DNA of 64,000 nucleotides from Hsuehochloa calcarea (GCA_036346395.1 CM070599.1:23055232-23119231), one strand, 5' to 3'. Positions 1 through 10,806 are shown, numbered from the stretch's first letter. A program made the numbers and translations. The notes: generated by a model not told the origin, from the letters alone.

Positions 1-1014
1 ACTGCAAAATCCATTGCATACCTAAATTTGCCCTCCTAGCAAACTCTAGCAATACGAACTAATTGGTGGCTCCAAAATAAAAAAAGGGCATCGTGGGAAT
101 ACACATGTTGTGTACCAGTGACCACGTTAGGACGACCTACAGACTCAACGGTAGGCATGGTGTAGACTCCAAGTGGAGCTAGGGCAGCAGAAGCCCTGAG
201 ACTCGGCTGAGGCGATGTAGAACTAATGGAGGTGTGGCAATCTAGAGTGGAGCAGTCGGTGCAGGCTGCCAGTAGTACCCGACAGGTGGTGTCCAGGCAG
301 GAGGTAATTGCGGTGCAGGAGCAGCTGCCATCATCTGGATAGACCCCCAAGAAGAAACAACTGAATGCGATGCTGGTGCTGGCTCCCACTTGATAACGCT
401 AGTGGCATTCTACCGACAAATTCACTGCATGTGATCCGACTGCCCATAGTGATGGCACTGTGTGAGGTTGCCCTGCCCCACTTGATCACTAGCCGCACGA
501 TGTCCACCTGCACACTTGAAACACACCCTACCCTGCCCTGGGACAGAGCGGTAAGCTGGAGTCGCTGAGGAAGAACGAGGTGCTGACGAGGAATGCGGCC
601 TCAATTGCTTTCACTTGGAGTATAGCAAAGGGTGGTGGCCCGCATTGAACATCATAGGAGCAGGCCCCTTCGTAATCTGCATCGCCAACTCCATACTCCT
701 GGACTGCTCGACCACAGAGTTGAAATCACGCAGCATTGTGGCTCCCTTAACTTGTCGGAACTCAAGGTTAAGCCACCGACGAAACCTCTTGGCCTTTATA
801 AGATCATCGTTTGCCATAGGTAGTACGAAGCGAGCTAGGTTTTTGAACTCCGACTCATACTCAGTCATGAACATCTTCCCGTTCACGAAAGTGGCTAGGG
901 CAACCTCCATCCTCTCCATGAAAGACTCTGGATTGTACATCGCCTTGAACTGGTCGACGAAGATCTCCCAAGTGACTGGATCCTGACGAGAGGTCCTAGC
1001 TGTAAGAAGCCCTT
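1..1014 (-). pseudogene. Gypsy-1 copy 1: gag domain and zinc-knuckle remnant
   Basis: Reading down the minus strand, about 1000 to 660 encodes a Ty3/Gypsy gag (Retrotrans_gag) domain with the phrases SFMERMEVALATF, MTEYESEFKNLARFVLP and RDFNSVVEQSRSMELAMQI. A degenerate CCHC knuckle region follows at about 523-430 (CFKCAGGH, then CHHYGQSDHMQ). Gag packages the element RNA. The frame is broken and the rest of the polyprotein lies left of base 1. The matching stretch at 42727-43740 shows that protease and RT came next. The right border is the Copia-A target site at 1015-1019; the same gag resumes at 6856. The family is clear, but no functional protein is possible. Confidence 0.85.
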
Positions 1015-1019
1015 CACAC

Positions 1020-1149
1020 TGTTAGCTGTGTATTATTAACTATGTAGTTTCCCAGTTGTATAATGGGTTACCTTCATATATACCATACATGTACTTGTAT
1101 ACATATTGGCCCATTGACCTCATGATGAATACAAGTGCTATTCATAACA
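1020..1149 (+). repeat. Copia-A 5' LTR
   Basis: This is a 130-bp direct repeat of 6722-6850, starting TGTTAGCTGTG and ending TTCATAACA. It has the TG...CA ends of LTRs and is immediately followed by the primer-binding site. Short T/A-rich runs near 1075-1105 are the likeliest promoter region, but I see no canonical TATA box. Confidence 0.92.
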
Positions 1150-1161
1150 TGGTATCAGAGC
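1150..1161 (+). other. Copia-A primer-binding site
   Basis: TGGTATCAGAGC abuts the 5' LTR and matches the complement of the plant initiator tRNA-Met 3' end. This is the usual minus-strand DNA primer site for plant Copia elements. Confidence 0.93.
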
Positions 1162-1933
1162 AAACCTAGGGTTCGCTTTCGTCAAGCCACTGCTGGTTCT
1201 TCCAGCTGCTGCTTGGCGTTGTCATCTTCATTGCGCTTTCCTACCTCAGCCCCAGCCCAAATCTGCTTCGTCGGTAGCCGCCCCGAGCCCCAACGCTTGG
1301 ATCCACACTGCCAGAACTTGGTCCGCGTTGCCCCGAGACTCTTGACGCCCGAATCCGCATCATTCGAGCTCGGATCCATGTCACTCGAGCGCCGCCAGAG
1401 CATACCCGCCTTCCCGGCCGTACGACGCATATTGCAGCCCGTCGTCGGTTGCCCGAGCCCGAGCCGCCACCACCTAATCTGCATGAGCTCGAGCCGACGC
1501 TCTCCAGCCGCAACCATGCCACCGAATCCATCGCGCTCCGCCGCACCACCGCCGGAGCCTCCCGTTCCTCCACCTAAGCTCGGCCGGTGTCTGGTCGCTC
1601 GCCTCCATCGCAAATATGATTTTTTTTAGCGTCAACTTATCCAAAAAATGTCGTTCTATTCAGACATTGTTTCTATTCCTCGTTTCCCGGTGATCAGCGA
1701 CGGTCTCAATTATCAGGACTGGTTTCAGCACATGCGCCTCCACATACGTGGTCAGCGTCTTTGGGATTTTCTCACCAGCGAGTTGCCTTGTCCGCCTTGA
1801 CCTATTCCACCTATTGAGCTCGTGCTCCCAAAGGATGCTTTCGAAGACACTCGTAAAGAGGCATCTGATGTTTTCAAGGATGCCATGGAGTTTTTTAAGA
1901 CACAGTATGCTGCCTACAAGACCCTTTGGTGCC

Positions 1934-3259
1934 CCGCACCCTAGGGTCATCAGGAATACTGGTGCGCGCCGGGGATACTGTGCGTGTGTAGACCTAGTCT
2001 GTATAGCATATCTAGGTAAATGTACCTAAACACCCCCTCTCTCAACATTTTGAGGACAATAAGGTAAATGTCCCTTCTTGCCCTCCTATAAATAGAGCCC
2101 CAAGGGCATGTACAAGGGGGCCTCCTCTCATTCACAGTCAAGGCAATACACTCATGAGACCATTCATTTTGACTCCTCCCCTATTTGGCCCCTTCATGAC
2201 TAAAGGGTACTCTGTACCCACTATCTAGCCTTCTTTTGCTACGAGGCTCCAGGCCGAGGTGCGGGTCACCCGCAAGGAGCCGAAGGGGGGTGCCTCCGAA
2301 CGGGGGCGGAGACGCCAAAGGGGCCGAGAGACCTCGGAGACACCAATGGGCCAAGGAGGCTCGTGTGGCACCGTCCCCGAAGGTGCTGAGGGGCCTCCAG
2401 AGGGCCCAAGGTTCGACGCCAAGACCAGAAGGGGGCGTCCGAGCGGGCTGGAGGGGGGCGCCTACGGACGGGGGTAGAGACGCCAAAGGGGCCGGGAGAC
2501 CTCAGAGACGCCGATGGGCCGAGGAGGCTCGGTTGCGGAGGCCCCGAAGGTGTTGAGGGACCTCCGGAGGGCCAAAGGGTCGACACCAAGACCAGATGGG
2601 GGCCCCCAAGTGGGCCAGAGCAGGAGGCGGGGCTTCGGATGGGCGCGGAGATGCCGAAGGGGCCGGAACAGGAGGCGGGGGCTCCGGACGGTGGCGGAGA
2701 CACCAAAGGAGCCAGAGGACCTTGGAGTCGAGGAAGTGAGGCCGGAGGTGGAAAGCTCTGGGTTTGCCCCGAAGGGCATTCTTGTACTGAGTTGTGCTTT
2801 GGCCGAGGTGTGACCGTATGAGGGTGAATTCATGAAGGTGGGCTTCGGGTCTGCTCCGAAGGTTAGGAGGTGGAAGGTTGATTTTGGCTCTTCTCTTTTG
2901 TAGCTTTTTGTTCGGACCCTACGGACAGCGCCATCTGTCGTAGCAAAAAAAGCTAGACAGTGGGTACAGAGTACCCTTTAGTCATGAAGGGGCTGAATAG
3001 GGGAGGACCCAAAAAGAATGGTGTCATGAGTGTATTGCCTTGTCTGTGAATGAGAGGAGCCCCCCTTGTACATGCCCTAGGGGCTCTATTTATAGGAGGG
3101 CAAGAAGGGACATTTACCTTCTTTCCCTCACAATGTTGAGAGAAAGAGGGGGTATTTAGGTACATTTACCTAGATACGCTATACTGACTAGGTCTACACA
3201 TACACAGTATCTCCGACAGCGCACCGGTATTCCTGATGACCCTAGGGTGCGGGGCACCC
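1934..3259. mobile_element. Mutator-like non-autonomous TIR element with GC-rich interior
   Basis: The two ends are about 310-bp imperfect inverted repeats (about 1934-2243 against 2936-3259), and the outer motif CCGCACCCTAGGGTCATCAG recurs reversed at the right. The flanks TTTGGTGCC (1925-1933) and ATTGGTGCC (3260-3268) fit a 9-bp target duplication with one mismatch, typical of Mutator-like elements. In this reading the first few bases of the left TIR were lost by slippage on a repeated GGTGCC. Left and right of it, Copia-A gag is contiguous. The interior (2244-2935) is very GC-rich with tandem repeats. I see no transposase, so it would have moved in trans. Confidence 0.75.
2301..2720. repeat. 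GC-rich imperfect tandem repeat inside the TIR element
   Basis: A block beginning CGGGGGCGGAGACGCC starts near 2301, recurs near 2469 and again, more diverged, near 2639. The period is about 168-170 bp. The long open frames on both strands here follow from high GC and repetition and match no protein I recognise. Confidence 0.7.
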
Positions 3260-3914
3260 ATTGGTGCCCGGCTATGACAATGTCCGTGCCTCTGCTATTC
3301 TAGTTTCTAGCATGGAAGTGCATCTCACTGGGGTTGTGGTTTACTTGGCTTCAGCACAGTTGATATGGGCGCATCTACGCAACCCCTATGAGCCGTCTGG
3401 TGATTCTTGTATCTTGCTGTTGTGCGTCAAGAATAGTCGTTGCAGCAGGGAGATGCCTCTGTGGACAAGTTCTATGCCCAGTTGTCCGCGGTATGGCGTC
3501 AGATTGACTATTTGGGACCGGATATTTCCCATACTTGGCAGTGCTGTCAGCGTCAGCAGTCTCACCTTGAGGTTCGTCGCATCTACAACTTCTTGACACA
3601 TTTCTGGGCTGAGTATGAGCAGACTCGTGCTAAGTTGCTGGCTCACCACCCTCGTATGACTTTGTTGGAGGCCCTTGCATATGTTCGTGCTGAGGAGTAT
3701 CACCTTTGTGTTGTTGGTCTGCTGCTATCACCATCGTTTCCTTCGATTCTGGTAGCTCCTCTAGCTTCTACACCCGCTACGTCTCCAGCTACTCCTTCAC
3801 CAGTGATAGCTGCTATTGGTAGGCAACTCCACTGCACCTATTGCAACAAGGATGGACATGTGGAGCGGTTCTGCTATAGGAAGAAGAAGGATTTATGTCG
3901 TGGTGGTCGTCTTT

Positions 3915-4660
3915 TGCTTAGTTGCATCATCGTTTTGGACATCATTGCGGGTCGCATCTATCTTCTTTAGTTCGTCGTGGTCTTTTAGGGTCTGTGTCTG
4001 GTCTTGTTTCTCTAAATTATCAGGGTCGTAAGCTTAGTAAACAGCTCCAACTCCCATTTCCTTCTAGTGAGGCAGTATCACAGTGTCCTTTTCATCTTAT
4101 TCATTCTGATGTATAGGGTTTGGCTCCTTTCGTTTCAAAGGGAGGTCATCGACAATATATAATTTTTATTGATGACTTTTCTCGACACACAATGATATAT
4201 TTTATGTCATCTCGTAATGAGTTTATTTCCATCTATAAGACTTTTGCCACCATGATCTGTACTCAGTTTGACTCTCCTATTCGTGTTCTTCGTGCTGATT
4301 CTGCTGGGGAATACCTGTCGGGAGATCTTCGTAGTTTTCTTGCTGAGCGGGGCACTCTCTCTCAGTTTTCTTGCCCTGGTGCTCATGCCCAAAATGGTGT
4401 GGATGAACGAATGAATCATCATCTTCTTGAGTCAGCTCGTGCTCTTATGTTTGCTTCTGCTATTCCACTACAATTCTGGGCTGAGGCTGTTTCTACTATC
4501 ACTTTCCTTATCAATATTCAGTCTTCTTCTGCTCTTCAGGGAGGGATACCAGTTGAGTGTCTCTGTGGCAAAACTCTTGATCACTGTTGAGTGTCTCTGT
4601 GGCAAGACTCCTGATTATTCTAATTTTTGCCTCTTTGGGTGTGTGCTATGTTCTTCTTGC
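3915..4660 (+). pseudogene. Copia-A pre-integrase and integrase core
   Basis: The WHHRFGH-type pre-integrase motif is at about 3925, followed by a retroviral-type integrase core: DDFSRHTMIYFM, then VLRADSAGEYLSGDLRSFL, then AQNGVDERMNHHLLESARAL and PLQFWAEAVSTITFLIN. The core aspartates (DDFS and RADSAGE) and the glutamate region (NGVDER, normally NGVAER) are visible. Integrase inserts the cDNA into host DNA. A stop splits HSDV from GLAPF near 4117. The stretch is diverged and ends in a small tandem duplication. Confidence 0.88.
4552..4617 (+). repeat. 33-bp tandem duplication in Copia-A integrase
   Basis: A unit starting GTTGAGTGTCTCTGTGGCAA occurs at 4552 and again at 4585 with two or three differences. 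The single-copy version is present in Copia-3 near 34005, so this is a local slippage duplication after insertion. It adds a stop codon to the frame. Confidence 0.9.
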
Positions 4661-5129
4661 ACATTGTAAGATCACCTAGTTGACCACCCAGTCTATCGAG
4701 TGTGCTTTTCAGGGCTATAGCGCTGAGCATAAGACATATCGTTGTTGGGATCCTGTTAGCCGACAAATGCGGATTTCTTGGGACATCACTTTTGACGAGT
4801 CTCGTCCTTTCTACCCTAGTCCTTCTCCTTCCACCAGTCTAGCATCTCTTGTCGAGCCACTTTCTTTTAAAACTTTTCCTGCCACCCGTATAGTCAACAC
4901 ACCTCCACTATAGCCTTTGGTCTCTCCTATGCCTCCTTCCCCGTCGACATCTTCTTCACCGCCAACGCCTCCTTCGCCACTGATACCCTCTCTAGAGGTT
5001 CTTCCTGGCATTGTCCCTTCTTATCTCTCTACTACACTCATCGTTCGTGAGTTGTGGATTCTTCTGATGCGCCATCTTCTTCCGATGAGTCATCTTCTTC
5101 GGCTTCTTCTCCTTGATATGCTCTTCATA

Positions 5130-6655
5130 ATTGCTTGTCTATTTGGCCTCCTATTCTCTTTGGTTTTGTTGCTGCTGGCCTTGGTGAACCGACCTATCGT
5201 GATGCTGTTGTTCATCAGGAGTGGCAGCATGCGATGGCAGAAGAGATTACTGCCCTTGAGCGTGCTGACACGTGGGATCTTGTCTATCTTCCCGCGCATG
5301 TTACTCCTATCATGTGCAAGTGGGTCTATAAGGTTAAGACCTACTCTAATGGTTCTCTTGAGCACTACAACACTCGTCTTATTACACGTGGGTTTCAGTA
5401 GGAGTATGGTTGTGATTATATTGAGACTTTTGCTCCTGTGGCTCACATGATCGCTGTTCGCACTCTTCTTGTTGTGGTGTCTATTCCGGCGTGGTCTATC
5501 TCGTAGCTTAATGTCAAAAATGCTTTTCTCAATGATGAGCTGCGTGAGGAGGTTTATATGAAGCCACTGCCGAGGTATTTTGTTCCTGAGGGTATGGTTT
5601 GTCGGCTACGCGGATCTCTTTATTGCCTCTGGCAAGCTCCTCGTGCATGGTTTGATCGTTTCTCTTCTGTTGTCACCACAGCTATTTTTCCTGCCAGCGC
5701 TGTTTTTTCTGCCAGCGCTCATGATCCTACTCCTTTTATTCTCACCTCGTTTCGCGGTCGGACACTTCTTCTTTTATATGTTGATGATATGATCATTACT
5801 GGAGATGATTCTTAGAACATCACTTTTATCAAGGAGCGTCTTAGTGAGCAGTTTCTCAGGTCTGATCTGGATCTTGTTCGCTACTTTCTTGGGGTTTATG
5901 TTATTTCTACCCCTGAGGGCTTCTATCTATCCCAAGAAAAATATATCGAGGATCTTCTTGATCGTGCTTCTCTTAATCATCAGCGCACAGCTGAGACTCA
6001 CGTGGAGCTTAGTGTTCATCTTTGGCCCACTGATGGTGAGCCTCTTACTGATCCTACTCGCTATCGTCACCTTGTTGGGAGTCTTGTTTATCTAGGTGTC
6101 ACTCGTCCTGACATTTCATACCATGTGCATATCTTGAGTCGGTTTGTTTCTGCTCCCACTCAGCTCCACTATAGTCATCTTCTTCGCGTTCTACGATATC
6201 TGCGTGGAACCATCACTCGTCGTCTCTTTTTCCATTGCTCCAGCTCTTTACAGCTCTAGGCATATTTTGATGCTACCTGGGCTAGTGATCACTCTGATCG
6301 CTGGTCTCTCTGTCTATTGTGTTTTTCCTGGTGTTTCTCTCATTGCTTGGAAGACAGCAGTTTCACGTTCGAATGCTGAGGCTGAGTTGCAAACTATGGC
6401 TTTGTTGACTACAGAGGTTACCTAGCTACGATGGTTACTTGAGGATTTTGGTTTTATGTTTCTACACCAACTCCTTTTTTTGTCTAACAATACAAGTGCT
6501 ATTAGCATTTCTAAAGATCCGTTGAGGCTTGACCTTAGAAAGCATATTGGTGTTGATGCTTCCTACATGAAGCCACAAGTGCACGACCAGGTTGTTGCTC
6601 TTCAGTATGTGCCTTCAAAGCTTCAGTTGGCAAACATATTCACAAAGGCATAGAC
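5130..6655 (+). pseudogene. Copia-A reverse transcriptase and RNase H
   Basis: RT (RVT_2 type) starts near 5150 with EWQHAMAEEITALERADTWD, then KWVYKVKTYSNGSLEHY, FAPVAHM and QAPRAWFDRFSS. The catalytic YVDD is intact at 5776-5787. RNase H follows from about 6000 with DPTRYRHLVGSLVYLGVTRP, SNNTSAISISKDP and HIGVDASYMKPQV. RT copies RNA to DNA and RNase H removes the RNA. In-frame stops occur at about 5399, 5504, 5814 and 6257, and several frame changes are needed. A short CCAGCGCT duplication sits near 5695-5720. It is a recognisable but dead enzyme. Confidence 0.9.
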
Positions 6656-6708
6656 AAAAGCCCAGCACAGGTTCTATTTCTCCAAACATCATGTTGTTCG
6701 TCCACCAT

Positions 6709-6850
6709 AAGTTTGAGGGGGTGTTAGATGTGTATTATTACCTGTGTATTTTCCCTGTTATGTAAGGGGTTACCTGCATATATGTCATACTTATACTTGT
6801 ATATATATTGGCACATTGGTCTCATGATAAATACAAGCGCTATTCATAAC
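6709..6850 (+). repeat. Copia-A polypurine tract and 3' LTR
   Basis: AGTTTGAGGGGG (6709-6721) is the polypurine tract that primes plus-strand synthesis. It abuts a 129-bp LTR (6722-6850) opening TGTTAGATGTG and closing ATTCATAACA, the partner of 1020-1149. The flank CCTAC then leads back into Gypsy-1. Confidence 0.92.
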
Positions 6851-6855
6851 ACCTA

Positions 6856-7570
6856 CTAGATGTCCACTGGACCCTTCAGCTGAAAGCTCACGAAGAGAGC
6901 CTTTTGCTACGAGGCCAACTCGAGGGCTCCAAACTGTTTCTGCAAGTAGCGTAGTTAGTCTGCCGCTTGGACTGGCATGCTCGAACCGTCGAAAGTATCC
7001 AACCTCAACGCCATTCACTAGCTAACGCCCATCCGCATCTCAAGTGCAGGTGGAGCGACAACAATAGATGCAATGGAGGTCGTTTAAGACTGGCCGCCAA
7101 GTGCAGATCTCCCCAAAAGCTCTCGCAACATGGTTGGGGTCCCTTCCTGTCCCTTGCCCTCTGGCTGATTAGGAGCAACCTCCTTACCGAAATTGTTCCC
7201 TTAGCTATAGAGTCATGAGCTTCATGCGGTGGCTTCACTTGGCCATTCCCACGACCACGGACTCCTCCACGGCCTCTACCCTTTAGCATAGTTGTTCAAT
7301 ACAATCAAACAATCATGCAATAAGCTCATAAACATCGTCCTTAAATCATTACTATTCATCAATATGATATAAAGGAAACGTAAATGCAATGCTTGACCCA
7401 TTCCCATCCTATTGTGCACTAACGTGTCAAAATTTAAGTTAATTAACCAACCAAATCAGGTTCTAGTAATTAATTAACTTATATCAAATTTTTAGTTTAA
7501 TTAGCCAAACCTAGGTCAAACTTTAGTAGATTAAATTAACCTAAGTTGTCAATTTTTTTAGTATGGACCT
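6856..7570 (-). pseudogene. Gypsy-1 copy 1: gag N-terminus and leader
   Basis: This continues the gag interrupted at 1014. On the minus strand the phrases MNGVEVGYFRRFEHASPSGR and, upstream, QRARDRKGPQPC and GRGRGGVRGRGN (basic, RG-rich) correspond to the same stretches at 43740-44087. From about 7300 the minus strand turns A/T-rich and non-coding, which is the leader between primer site and gag. Frame breaks are common. The initiator ATG cannot be fixed with confidence. Confidence 0.75.
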
Positions 7571-7590
7571 AAAGCCCACTCTAATACCAA
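7571..7590 (-). other. Gypsy-1 primer-binding site
   Basis: The minus strand reads TTGGTATTAGAGTGGGCTTT directly after the LTR end. It is a one-base-off match to the initiator-Met primer site TGGTATCAGAG, and it fixes the element orientation and LTR boundary. Confidence 0.85.
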
Positions 7591-7591
7591 C

Positions 7592-9279
7592 TGTAGCCCC
7601 TCAGCCCAACAAAGAGCCTAGAATGTCACCTCTATTTTTTTCTCTAAATACAAACCATAATTATGACAACCTTTCTAAGAATAAAAATATACAACATGTC
7701 ATCCTACCACGAGAATATCAACATAATTGCTATAGGGATGAATATTCACTTATAACTTGGGATCTCACTCCCAAGAATGCTTAGGGCCACACGCCTGAGA
7801 ATGCCCGGAACCATGCATCCGGGAACATTGATAAGCAACGATACTAAAAAATAAATCATTACTATAACATAGTAATAACTCATCATTACTATACACTCTA
7901 ATACCACTCATGATCCACATGACTATGATAACGTAATCAATGTCCAGTAATCAGACTCTAGATAAAGGGAACGTATCTAGTGCTAATGGGTAATTCAGTG
8001 CTAAAGTGTTAATACCAATCTTGACCGTTGGATCTGAATTGAACAACCAAGATTAATGTGGGCTCTCACCTCTAAACCATTTAATCACTTTGCGTGCTCT
8101 CACCTTCAATGTACCTTCATTAATGCTCTTCATTAAACACCACGCATGCTCCCACCTCCAGAGGTCAAGATCCAGATCCAACGGTCAAGATTGATATTAA
8201 CACCTTAACACTGAATTACCCATTAGCACTAGATATGTTCCCCTAGATAAATACAACAACTCTCTAGGTATAATTGTTGTAACTAAATAATGATAACTTC
8301 ATTATTGATAGCATGTGATGTGTAGGTGCTATTTCTATCTCACACATGGCGTCTTCAATGATCTCTTAGAAACAAAAACAAAGGGGTTAGTACAAAACTC
8401 AGCAAGTAGATAATAGAACTATAAAAATACACAATACAAGCTTATTATTCACGTACCCATCATCACCATGACTCATTTTTCCCATCATCTGTATCATCTT
8501 TTCATTAATGCATTGCAATTCTACCGAGAAGTAGCAAACCTTACCACTTCTGGAAAGTATGGAAAATTACCTAATTGTTCATAGTTATGACCATAATTTA
8601 ATTCACCCGTCTACTATAACCATTGAGGCAACAACATGGCAGCTACCAACAGTGATGGAATTTCGGATAGCAGCGCTCCCGAAGCCATAACTTTTGCCTC
8701 ACTCATCCAAAACCAGCGTTTTTGAACTTTATGGAAAGTTTAAACAGTAACCTACAATATTCATAATACATCAAACCAATGAAACATGACATAGATATCT
8801 CAAAACGTCCTCACAAGGCTCAATAGCGCACTGAACCGAAGCAAGGCATAACCAAAGCTCTAATCCCGCTAACGATCTATCGAAAAACATTGATTGCCCA
8901 CTAAAATAATATCACTTCAAAGGTTCTGAGGTCATTACCACTCGAAAATAGACGATGGAGACGACCAAAATGCGAAGCCCTAAATTCCCTCCTCTTATTC
9001 TCTTTCTCCCTTCTTCCTTCTTCTCTGCCTCCTCTGCAGCCAGTAGTGCAAGGAAGCAGCAGCACCAGTGGCGCGCGACACAGTAGACCGCAGCGGCTAC
9101 AAGGCAGTGCTCGACAGCCGACGTCAGGCGGCTAGGACTAGCTTTTTATGCGGGCACACGAGGGGCACGCACGCTGAGTCCAGCTTGGACTCAGGTCAGC
9201 CTAACCCTTCTTTCTCCCCTCCTCTTTTCCTTATTATTTTCCCTAACTCTATTCTATTATTTTTAAGCAGGGTATTACA
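7592..9279 (-). repeat. Gypsy-1 LTR, copy 1 (about 1.69 kb)
   Basis: On the minus strand this opens TGTAATACCC at 9279, a common start of plant chromovirus LTRs, and ends ...CCCCTACA at 7592 beside the primer site. It is matched by 44281-45027 plus 50315-50620 and in part by 37065-37690. A 276-bp MITE (7967-8242) is inserted in this copy only. The segment near 8980-9120 has the CT-rich then GC-rich composition usual for the transcribed part of such LTRs. Open frames here are not genes. Confidence 0.85.
7967..8242. mobile_element. Mutator-type MITE with perfect 9-bp target duplication
   Basis: The ends are about 70-bp inverted repeats opening GGGAAC(G/A)TATCTAGTGC and containing GGGTAATTCAGTG and CTTGACCGTTGGATCTG. 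Both flanks read CTAGATAAA (7958-7966 and 8243-8251), a perfect 9-bp duplication. The paralogous LTR copy near 44450 has a single uninterrupted site (CTAATAAA, two bases shorter) with no MITE. The element has no coding capacity. Confidence 0.93.
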
Positions 9280-9935
9280 GCGCGGACCACCGCAGGCCGC
9301 CGTCAAGCCGCACCGCCGCCACCACCTTACCAATCACGCGCTGCTTGCATTGCCGTCGCCATGCGCCTCTAGGCCTTCGACACACCTTCGCGTGTGCATG
9401 TTTGTGCACTAGGGCCAAGCTGCCTAGGGTTAGGGGAAACCCTAGCATGCCGATATGCGATTTGGGCTGTTGGTTCTGGCCCATAAGGCCCAGTCGGGAT
9501 AGGATCCGACTGCCCTTGTCGCTTTTGAAGAAAAGCCCTTCGACGTTTTCATAATTAAGCATGAGTTCTTGGTTTATTAAATTTGGTTACTTCTGGTCCA
9601 AAATTTTGCTAAAAGGTCCTTGGAAATTTGGGAATGAAGTAAGAGCGCTTCCCCTTGGTGGAACTTTGCAAATTAAACATCAAAATTTTATTATTCTTTT
9701 ATTTAAGTCATGCGATTTATTTAAATACTAGAAATTGCTTTTTTGTTAATTTGTGATAATAGTAATTATTTTATGCCGAGAAAATTAGTAGTAAACTGAT
9801 AGAAAATTACTGGAAATCTGTAAATTGATATTTACTAATGCAAGTTGTATTGTTGTAACAAATGTTTTGACTCATGTAGTACATGATGTACCTATTCGCA
9901 ACCTTATGGTAATTATATATGTTGCTATACCTATA
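9280..9935 (+). other. Probable 5' part of a Gypsy LTR (LTR-E)
   Basis: There is no coding feature. GC-rich sequence to about 9520 gives way to an A/T-rich stretch, a composition like the middle of a grass Gypsy LTR on the plus strand. The stretch 15359-16153 ends in ACA followed by a primer site, so the two may be halves of one LTR split by Copia-C. I could not find the LTR start, so this is inference. Confidence 0.35.
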
Positions 9936-9950
9936 AGCAACCTGACTGAC

Positions 9951-10806
9951 GTCGCAAAAAGAGAATTTGATGAATTGGTAGTTGACAGGAGCAACTACCT
10001 AACTTGGGCCTTGGACGTGATTCTACTTAGCCTCCAATGGGCTAAGTGCAACTATTGTTCCTCACAGCAGTACTAATAATCCCCTAGAGGAAGACAAGGC
10101 TAAGGCCCTATTGTTCCAACGTCATCACTTGAATAAGGATCTCAAGAATGAGTATTTGACTGAGAGATATCCTTTAACCCTATGGGTTTCCCTTCAAAAG
10201 AGATATAATCAGCAAAAGGAATTAATGCTCCTACCGGCGGAGCATGATTAGACGTGTTTACCCTTCCAGAATTTTAAATCTGTGATGACTTATAACTCAA
10301 CACTACATAGGATAATTTCTCATTGCCGGCTTTATGGAAGAGATTTTACAGAGAGAGATCTTATCGAGAAAACCCTTTCCAGTTTCCATGCTTCAAACCT
10401 GGTACTAGCACAATAGTACAGAGAAAAGGGGTATGAAAACCACTCTGAACTGATAACCGCACTTTGAGTGGTGAAAAAGCATAATGAACTCCTCATGACG
10501 AGTCATAATGCTCATCCTACAGGAACTCTAGGTGCACCTGAGGCGCATAACATTCAGAAATGGACGAATGTCAGTGGAAAAGTAAAGGAGACAGGGAAAG
10601 AAGTCTAAACCATTTATTTGTCTTCAAGGCAAAAGATAGGAGGAAAGGGGAAGTCTATAATGAAAACACTAGGTGACAATAGGCTCTGCTATACATGTGG
10701 GCTCAAGGGTGTCTGGGCAAAAGTTTGCAAGACACCTAAGCATCTGGTGGAGCTCAACTAAGAGTCTCAAAGAAAGAAAAGCAAAAATAAAGTTCCATGG
10801 GTGTAG
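9951..10806 (+). pseudogene. Copia gag fragment (plus strand), chimera copy 1
   Basis: The sequence encodes a degraded Copia gag of the type with LTDVAKREFDELVVDRSNYL, LDVILLSLQ and a knuckle-and-tail ending CKTPKHLVEL. It is nearly collinear with 50637-51503, where frames are better kept (NIMNSS, GKKSKPFVFKAKGK, CGLKGHQAKVCKTPKH). There is no LTR or primer site upstream. At about 10793-10806 it runs directly into the 3' part of a minus-strand Copia RT, so gag and RT face each other. Many stops make it a relic. Confidence 0.8.

Larger units (their letters stand above)
1648..3900 (+). pseudogene. Copia-A gag, interrupted by a DNA transposon
   Basis: ATG at 1648 opens a Copia gag (UBN2 type) with the phrases SIPRFPVISDGLNYQDWFQHM and RGQRLWDFL. 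An in-frame stop follows at 1798-1800. The coding sequence runs to about 1927, jumps over the inserted TIR element, and resumes near 3262 with DNVRASAILVSSMEVHLTG. A good CX2CX4HX4C knuckle (CTYCNKDGHVERFC) lies at about 3833-3874. Just after it, near 3912, the sequence jumps straight to the pre-integrase segment. Compared with Copia-3 (32790-33390), about 600 bp containing the whole aspartic protease is missing. The element could not process its own polyprotein. Confidence 0.88.
1020..6850 (+). mobile_element. Copia-A, near-complete Ty1/Copia LTR retrotransposon (dead)
   Basis: Two LTRs of about 130 bp open TGTTAG and close CATAACA, and gag, integrase, RT and RNase H lie between them in Copia order (integrase before RT). 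The flanks CACAC (1015-1019) and CCTAC (6851-6855) look like a decayed 5-bp target duplication of CCCAC, because the uninterrupted paralogue at 43736-43742 reads CCCAC across the junction. By eye the LTRs differ at roughly 17 of 130 positions, so the insertion is old. It carries a 1.3-kb DNA transposon in gag, lacks its protease, and has stops throughout. Copia-3 at 31201 is the same family. Confidence 0.92.

Noticed and set aside
1135..1629. 164-codon plus-strand frame and overlapping minus-strand frames in the Copia-A leader
   Set aside because: GC-rich leader between primer site and gag. Frames are open on both strands by composition and show no domain.
2181..2833. Long Pro/Ser/Gly/Arg-rich frames on both strands
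   Set aside because: They come from the GC-rich 168-bp tandem repeat inside the TIR element and repeat themselves; no protein family matches.
9068..9412. 114-codon frame near the Gypsy-1 LTR start
   Set aside because: It crosses the LTR boundary at 9279 and is not kept in the paralogous LTR copies.
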